Below are positions 59,394 to 64,000 of a stretch of 64,000 bases of DNA, piece by piece. Position numbers and translations under genes: made by a program. This stretch comes from PHAA01 sp022706565. Its GTDB lineage: Bacteria > Bacillota > Syntrophomonadia > Syntrophomonadales > Syntrophomonadaceae. How positions within the stretch are numbered: position 1 is the stretch's first letter; the number at the start of each line of letters is the position of its first letter. The stretch is from contig JAXGLD010000004.1 in assembly GCA_040769385.1 (NCBI GenBank), positions 186,001 to 250,000 on the forward strand. The letters run 5' to 3'. The notes below the pieces were generated by a model. It had not been told where the DNA came from. It searched no databases and was given only the letters and a program-made list of their open reading frames with translations.

Positions 59394-59731
59394 AAGCTCC
59401 AACGAACCTTTATCGACTTACTCTCCTATCCGTTGCCTTCTTACTTCGTTTCCTGCTCTTCAACTTTTCTTTATACCTTCGTCCTTTGAATTTCTTTTAC
59501 TCTTAGTTTATTTCTGATTGACCTTACTTCCTTTTTCTGTTTACTGTTGCTCATTTCTGAACTTCGGTAAACTCGAAATTTCGGTTCGGTTTTTCTTCCA
59601 TAAACCAATTTCTTTTACTTTTCATCGGATATAGTAAATTGCTTTACCGGTATCCTTACTTGGTTAAAGATTTTCTGTTTCTGTCTTCCGGCTCGTGCAA
59701 GGATTTTTGTCTTAGGTGTTCCTTGGAGCTT
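59394..59731 (-). ncRNA. Purine-rich structured RNA, copy 5 (reference copy)
   Basis: 338 nt. Closing stem AAGCUCCAAGGAA with UUCGUUGGAGCUU (12 of 13 paired). The hairpin at 59627-59655 reads GGAUA..GUAAA-GCAA-UUUAC..UAUCC with a GNRA loop. Conserved blocks shared with copies 2 and 3 include CCUAAGACA, CAAAAAUCC, CCGGAAGACAGAAAC, GGACGAAGGUAU and AAGUCGAUAAAGGUUCG. Promoter and terminator bracket it exactly. It lies between the DUF4349 gene and a two-component system, all in opposite orientation to it. Confidence 0.78.
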
Positions 59732-59737
59732 GTTGAT

Positions 59738-59766
59738 AGTATATGCGCGTCCAAACTCGATGTCAA
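59738..59766 (-). promoter_or_regulatory. Sigma-A promoter of ncRNA copy 5 with conserved upstream element
   Basis: On the minus strand TTGACA (59766-59761), 17 bp, TATACT (59743-59738), start predicted at 59731. Upstream, AAAATTCTAACTTTCACAAT (to about 59795) is identical in copies 2-5, like an UP element or activator site. Confidence 0.78.
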
Positions 59767-59927
59767 TAATTGTGAAAGTTAGAATTTTCTTTAATCCTCC
59801 AGCTTTAAGAATATCTTAAGATTTGGGACCGGTTTCCCTTAATATTTGGCTGCTATCATTACCCTTAAATAAAGACCAGGGGGGTGTGGTACAATTTGAA
59901 CAATTTACGGGACAGAGGGGGCTCATC

Positions 59928-60614
59928 ATGAATATCCTGGTTTGCGATGATGATCGGGAAATAGTCGAGGCAATAAGGATTTACCTCGAGAACGAAGGCT
60001 ATACGGTACTTAAAGCCTACGACGGCCTGGAGGCCCTGCAGATAATAGAATCCCAGCCGGTGCACCTGATCATTTTGGACATCATGATGCCGCGCATGGA
60101 CGGTTTGCGGGCCACCGTCAGACTCCGGGAGGAGGCCAACATCCCGGTCATTATGCTCTCAGCCAAAGCAGAAGATACCGATAAGATCATGGGGTTGAAT
60201 ATGGGGGCTGACGATTATATAACCAAGCCCTTCAATCCGCTCGAACTGATCGCCCGGGTCAAGTCCCAGCTGCGCAGATACGTTACCCTGGGAAGTCTGG
60301 AGACCCGGGACAGCGTTTACCAAACTGGCGGCTTGGTGATAGACGATGAAAGCAAACAAGTGACCGTGGACGGCGAGGAAGTCCGCCTCACCCCGGTGCA
60401 GTACAAGATCCTGCGGCTGTTGACGGCCAATGCCGGCCGGGTCTTTTCCATCGACGAGATCTATGCCAAGGTATGGCAGGAAGAGGCGTATGGGGCCGAC
60501 AATACGGTGGCGGTCCATATCCGCCGGATACGTGAGAAGATCGAGATAAACCCGAAAGAGCCGAAATACTTGAAGGTGGTGTGGGGAATTGGCTACAAGG
60601 TGGAAAAACTTTAG
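59928..60614 (+). CDS. OmpR-family response regulator, VanR-like
   Basis: A 228-residue regulator with phosphoacceptor Asp51 in IILDIMMPRMDG, Lys in YITKPFNPLELIARV, and a winged helix (VRLTPVQYKILRLLTANAGRVFSIDEIYAKVW, YGADNTVAVHIRRIREKIE). The ATG at 59928 has GAGGGGG upstream; the earlier in-frame start at 59823 is rejected. It overlaps the kinase gene by 26 bp. Confidence 0.92.
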   Translation: MNILVCDDDREIVEAIRIYLENEGYTVLKAYDGLEALQIIESQPVHLIILDIMMPRMDGLRATVRLREEANIPVIMLSAKAEDTDKIMGLNMGADDYITKPFNPLELIARVKSQLRRYVTLGSLETRDSVYQTGGLVIDDESKQVTVDGEEVRLTPVQYKILRLLTANAGRVFSIDEIYAKVWQEEAYGADNTVAVHIRRIREKIEINPKEPKYLKVVWGIGYKVEKL

Positions 60615-62694
60615 TTTATCACTAACGACCAAGATTATAGCCTTTATTATCGCGGTGGTGTGTTTCAGCGGCGCACTGACCATGTTTATAAATGTGATGA
60701 TTACCAATGACGGCAGTTTCAAAATCGCTTTTGAAAAGGACTATTACCTGGGCCAGGGTTTCATAAACGAAAGCGCCCAAATTATGCGGGATATCGTGGA
60801 CGTAACCACCCGCTATCAGAGTGAGGAACACATCTTAAGTGGCGGCAGCATCCAGGAAACCGACGTGACCGAGCGGGAAAATCGATTATTCGACGAATTC
60901 CAGAGTGAATCGCGGCGCTACAATCCGAATCTAACCAGGGCGGAAAACTATACCATATTCGAGCAGGAATACAAGGAGCGAATTGCCTCCATAAAAGAGC
61001 AGCTGATCAAGGAGGATCTGACTGATTACCGCCGGACCCTGCAAAGGTTGGGCGAAAACCAGGGGGTTTACTACTATGGCCGGTCGGGCGATTTCGTTTT
61101 CAGCAACCTTCCCGACCAGTCAGCCGGCTATAGCTATCTGCAGTCATTGCCAGCCTACATTGTTTTTGACAATGGCAACCAGACAGTTTCCCCGGCGCGC
61201 ATCAAAGAAAACCCGCGTTATCAGAATCTCCAATCCCCCATCCTGTCTGAAAACCTAGGAATCCAGGATGTGGTGTGCCTGGGATTCAGCCAGGAATTCC
61301 TGGAGCCCCGGATCGCTCAGTGGGAAGAAGTCCAATCTCTGGCCGCTGCCAGCCTTTATCAGATGGTAGGCTTGTTGGCGGCGCTGGGTGCGGCCTTCAT
61401 CTACCTGCTGTGGGCTATCGGCCGCAAGCCCGAGGATGACGAGATTCATTTAAATACCATCGACGGCATCTATACCGATATCAACCTGTTCCTATGTTTC
61501 ATGTTGATCGGGCTGTGGTTCGGAATCATGGCCGTCCTGGGCATCTACGGTCCTCAGCAATTTGTGTTCCTGGTTTCACTGGTGATCGCCATCCCCGGCC
61601 TGTTGCTGATGCTGGCCCTGGCGAAACACCTCAAGAACCGCTCACTTATCATGCACAGCCTGATATATGCTCTCTTCCGCCAATTGTTCGTTTTCATCAG
61701 TGACGTATATAACAACGGCAGTACCGCTGTAAAAGTGGTGCTGTTGGTGATAGGTTATCCGATCATCGTTGGCCTGACCATGTTTATTTTCCCGATAACC
61801 TTGGGCATAGCGGCCTGGCTGGCCCTTAAAAAGGTGAAGGAGCTCAACACCATAAAGGAAGGGGTGCAGCGGGTCAAAGCAGGCGACCTCCATCATACCA
61901 TCGATTTGCCCGGCAATGGGGAGTTGGCCCGGTTGGCGGCTGATATCAACAGCATAACCGACGGCCTGAACCAGGCGGTGGCCAACGAGGTTAAAAGCGA
62001 GCGCCTGAAGAGTGAATTGATCAGCAATGTATCCCATGACATACGCACTCCGCTAACCTCGATCATTACCTATGTGGATCTGCTCAAGCAGGAGACGGAC
62101 CAGGTCAAGGCCGCCGAATATATAGAAATCATCGAGCAGAAATCGCAGCGCCTGAAACTCCTGACCGATGACCTGTTCGAAGCCACCAAGGCCTCCAGCG
62201 GCAACATCCCGGTGAATTTCGAAAAGGTGGACATCGTCGCCTTGATCAACCAGGGGTTGGGCGAGTTGGATGATAAACTGCGGGAACGGCGGCTGGAGTT
62301 CAAGTTCAGCCACCCGGACGAGAAGATGTATGTCCGGGCTGATGGCCGGCTGCTATGGCGGGCTATCGAGAATCTGTTGCTGAATGTCCTGAAATATGCC
62401 CTGGAAGGATCGAGGGTCTATATCGACCTCGTTGCCGGTGGTCCCCGCACCACCCTGACCATCAAGAATATCTCCGCTTATGAGCTCAATATCTCCGCCG
62501 ATGAGTTGATGGAGCGGTTCCAGCGGGGCGATGAGTCCCGCAGCACCCAGGGCAGCGGGCTGGGCTTGTCGATCGCCAAAAGCCTGGTGGAGATCCAGCA
62601 AGGCAGTCTGAATATCGAAATAGACGGGGATTTGTTCAAGGCCGTAATTCAGCTGAACCCAGAGAGTGAGGGGCAGCCATCCGGCGAACAATAG
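60589..62694 (+). CDS. Large sensor histidine kinase (HAMP, HisKA, HATPase)
   Basis: A 701-residue kinase with a first helix (about 13-35), an extracytoplasmic sensor of about 220 residues, then five or six further helices (about 260-410, LYQMVGLLAALGAAFIYLLWAIG onward), HAMP, SNVSHDIRTPLTSII with His at about residue 483, and an ATPase domain ending GSGLGLSIAKSLVE. The extra membrane helices resemble larger VanS-like kinases of clostridia. The start is TTG 60589 inside the regulator gene; no better start was found before the first helix. Confidence 0.87.
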   Translation: MATRWKNFSLSLTTKIIAFIIAVVCFSGALTMFINVMITNDGSFKIAFEKDYYLGQGFINESAQIMRDIVDVTTRYQSEEHILSGGSIQETDVTERENRLFDEFQSESRRYNPNLTRAENYTIFEQEYKERIASIKEQLIKEDLTDYRRTLQRLGENQGVYYYGRSGDFVFSNLPDQSAGYSYLQSLPAYIVFDNGNQTVSPARIKENPRYQNLQSPILSENLGIQDVVCLGFSQEFLEPRIAQWEEVQSLAAASLYQMVGLLAALGAAFIYLLWAIGRKPEDDEIHLNTIDGIYTDINLFLCFMLIGLWFGIMAVLGIYGPQQFVFLVSLVIAIPGLLLMLALAKHLKNRSLIMHSLIYALFRQLFVFISDVYNNGSTAVKVVLLVIGYPIIVGLTMFIFPITLGIAAWLALKKVKELNTIKEGVQRVKAGDLHHTIDLPGNGELARLAADINSITDGLNQAVANEVKSERLKSELISNVSHDIRTPLTSIITYVDLLKQETDQVKAAEYIEIIEQKSQRLKLLTDDLFEATKASSGNIPVNFEKVDIVALINQGLGELDDKLRERRLEFKFSHPDEKMYVRADGRLLWRAIENLLLNVLKYALEGSRVYIDLVAGGPRTTLTIKNISAYELNISADELMERFQRGDESRSTQGSGLGLSIAKSLVEIQQGSLNIEIDGDLFKAVIQLNPESEGQPSGEQ

Positions 62695-63040
62695 CCTAAC
62701 CGGCAGCCCACAGCGCGGTAGGTCCAAGTGGCCGAGCCGCCTTTATCCTAGTCTAGTCCGGATTCTATTCATCATGCCTGACATTGACATAGATTCGAGG
62801 GGAACGTCCGTAGGTCAGCCATTGCGGCCAGGCCAATGGGCGTTTCTCTCTTTTCTTGTATCCGGGATTATTCCCGTCCTGAATAGTGGTACAATACCTA
62901 TGAACCTGGCGAGCGAAGTGTAGATGTTTCCTCCGGCGTTTGTCCAAACAGATTTTGGTGGCGGTACCGTAGGTCCCGCCCCGGTATCAGGGTAGTATTA
63001 CCATCAATATGAGGGCCAGAAGTTGGCAGGTGAGTGGGAT
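62695..63040. other. Intergenic region before the GNAT gene
   Basis: About 345 bp. A GC hairpin GGCGG-TACC-GTA-GGT-CCCGCC lies near 62960-62980 without a U tract. TACAAT near 62889 is a possible -10. Nothing else recognised. Confidence 0.35.
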
Positions 63041-63928
63041 ATGCGCGAAGTGAGACTGGCGGCGGCCGGCGAGATAGAGCGGCAAAAAGAGATCTGGAAA
63101 CGTTGTTTTGGGGATAGCGGCCCGTATATAGACGATTTCTACTTGAACCGGTACCATCCCGACCGGACCATGTTGCTCCTCCAAGATGGGGTCATTGCGG
63201 CCATGCTGACCATGCTGCCGGTAAGTATTACGACCGCAGCGGGGCGACGTGTGGACGGGGCCATGTTGTATGCGGTGGCTACCCACCCGGACTACCAGAG
63301 CCAGGGGGTAGGCAGGCAATTGGTCGAATCTGCCCACCAGCATCTGCACGACCGCGGTCTGATCTTCTCTCTGCTAGTCCCCGCCTATGAGGAACTATGT
63401 GAGTTCTACCGCCCCATGGGCTACCGGGAGGCTTTTCCCCTCCGCGAGGTCTACGTAAAACGCCACGATTTGTTTTTCGTGCCGGCAGCGCCCCAAAGCA
63501 CATGCCTCATTAAGCCCATCTGCCCGGCCGAATACAACCGGCGCCGGGAACGTTTGTTGGCCGGACATCCTCATGTATCCTATGCCCTCCCGGACATAGT
63601 CATTCAGGAAAACCTGGCCCGGCTGAGCGGCCATGGTATTTACGCTATATCGCTGCACGGATCGGAGGGCTGTGCGGTGGTCGAAAAAGGATTCGGCGGT
63701 CAGCTATCCATAAAAGAATTGCTTATGGCGGAGGATCTGGTCCCGGAGACCATCGAGCATTTGCGGCAATTGGCGTTGGGTCAGTCAACCTTGGTGCGGA
63801 TGCCCGCTTTCTACGGGGAGGGCTGCGGCGGCGAGGTCCGCCCCTTCGGTATGATCAAAATGATTGCGGAAACAGACCTGGACAGGGCGGATCTGGATGA
63901 CGCCTTTTTAGGCCTGGCCTTCGATTAA
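63041..63928 (+). CDS. GNAT acetyltransferase, Eis-like
   Basis: A 295-residue enzyme with an N-terminal GNAT domain (RLAAAGEIERQKEIWKRCFGDSGPYIDDFY, LYAVATHPDYQSQGVGRQLV with the acetyl-CoA loop QGVGR) and a C-terminal second domain, the Eis layout. Eis-type enzymes acetylate amines including aminoglycosides; the natural substrate here is unknown. The ATG at 63041 has AGGTGAG upstream and is preferred to the TTG at 63023. Confidence 0.85.
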   Translation: MREVRLAAAGEIERQKEIWKRCFGDSGPYIDDFYLNRYHPDRTMLLLQDGVIAAMLTMLPVSITTAAGRRVDGAMLYAVATHPDYQSQGVGRQLVESAHQHLHDRGLIFSLLVPAYEELCEFYRPMGYREAFPLREVYVKRHDLFFVPAAPQSTCLIKPICPAEYNRRRERLLAGHPHVSYALPDIVIQENLARLSGHGIYAISLHGSEGCAVVEKGFGGQLSIKELLMAEDLVPETIEHLRQLALGQSTLVRMPAFYGEGCGGEVRPFGMIKMIAETDLDRADLDDAFLGLAFD

Positions 63929-64000
63929 CATGGGTTCCAGTGGTTTACAAACCGGGGACGCCGATCGTAAACCAGGAGTTGATGACAAAGCTGCCCAGGA

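Noticed and set aside
63982..64000. Possible start of a further gene at the right edge
   Set aside because: An ATG with GGAG upstream is present, but only six codons are visible.

Overview
The window looks like a chromosomal segment of an endospore-forming, anaerobic Firmicute of the class Clostridia. I would guess a syntrophic or sediment lineage near Syntrophomonadaceae/Peptococcaceae, but the sequence does not prove the family. Support for Clostridia comes from a gerA germination operon, ytrH-ytrI sporulation genes, strong Gram-positive ribosome binding sites with frequent TTG/GTG starts, FeoA-FeoB, an ECF biotin transporter, glutamate 2,3-aminomutase and an Agr-type peptide locus. Coding DNA is of moderate GC. 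Intergenic DNA is AT-rich and unusually full of structured or repeated elements. No phage, insertion sequence, CRISPR, rRNA or tRNA was seen.

Layout. 0-6.5 kb: end of a gerA operon, a small DUF1540 protein, and a fur-feoB pair with two Fur boxes. 6.9-9.5 kb: metNIQ. 9.7-13.3 kb: cardiolipin synthase, an HD protein and a short-chain dehydrogenase. 13.7-16.6 kb: an HTH/membrane-protein pair and a DUF4153 operon. 17-24.8 kb: an FAD oxidoreductase, an FMN reductase, a heterodimeric ABC exporter and a DMT exporter. 25-28 kb: a TrpXYZ-like ABC importer behind an attenuator-like leader. 28-30.6 kb: a stalk-domain protein, TatA and a small monooxygenase. 30.8-34.5 kb: an Agr-like quorum-sensing locus. 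35-40.4 kb: ADP-ribosylglycohydrolase and the birA-bioY-ecfA-ecfT biotin cluster. 41-43.4 kb: glutamate 2,3-aminomutase behind a c-di-AMP riboswitch. 43.8-48.3 kb: a two-component system, ytrHI and glnA. 48.6-56 kb: OmpA-like protein, mgtE, fba, a stalk-domain protein with an unusual leader, and a DUF2975/HTH/DUF4173 cluster. 56-64 kb: an ABC-F ATPase, DUF4349 lipoprotein, a VanRS-like two-component system and a GNAT enzyme.

Four systems stand out. (1) Five intergenic copies, all on the minus strand, of a purine-rich RNA gene of about 330-400 nt. Each has a near-consensus sigma-A promoter whose predicted start falls on the first base of a 5'/3' closing stem, a hairpin with compensatory changes between copies, and a terminator beyond the 3' end. 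I do not recognise the family. (2) An Agr-like locus with two unannotated 37-residue AgrD precursors whose predicted rings differ at one residue. Each has its own promoter preceded at identical spacing by LytTR-type direct repeats, and the sensor appears split over two genes. (3) A c-di-AMP (ydaO-type) riboswitch upstream of an aminomutase whose specificity residues indicate glutamate, suggesting second-messenger control of the osmolyte beta-glutamate. (4) An unidentified tandem-hairpin leader ending in a terminator upstream of an extracellular stalk-domain protein. A second short hairpin repeat family (four copies) recurs downstream of minus-strand transcription units.

All functional calls rest on reading motifs and family resemblance. 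No database search or folding program was run.
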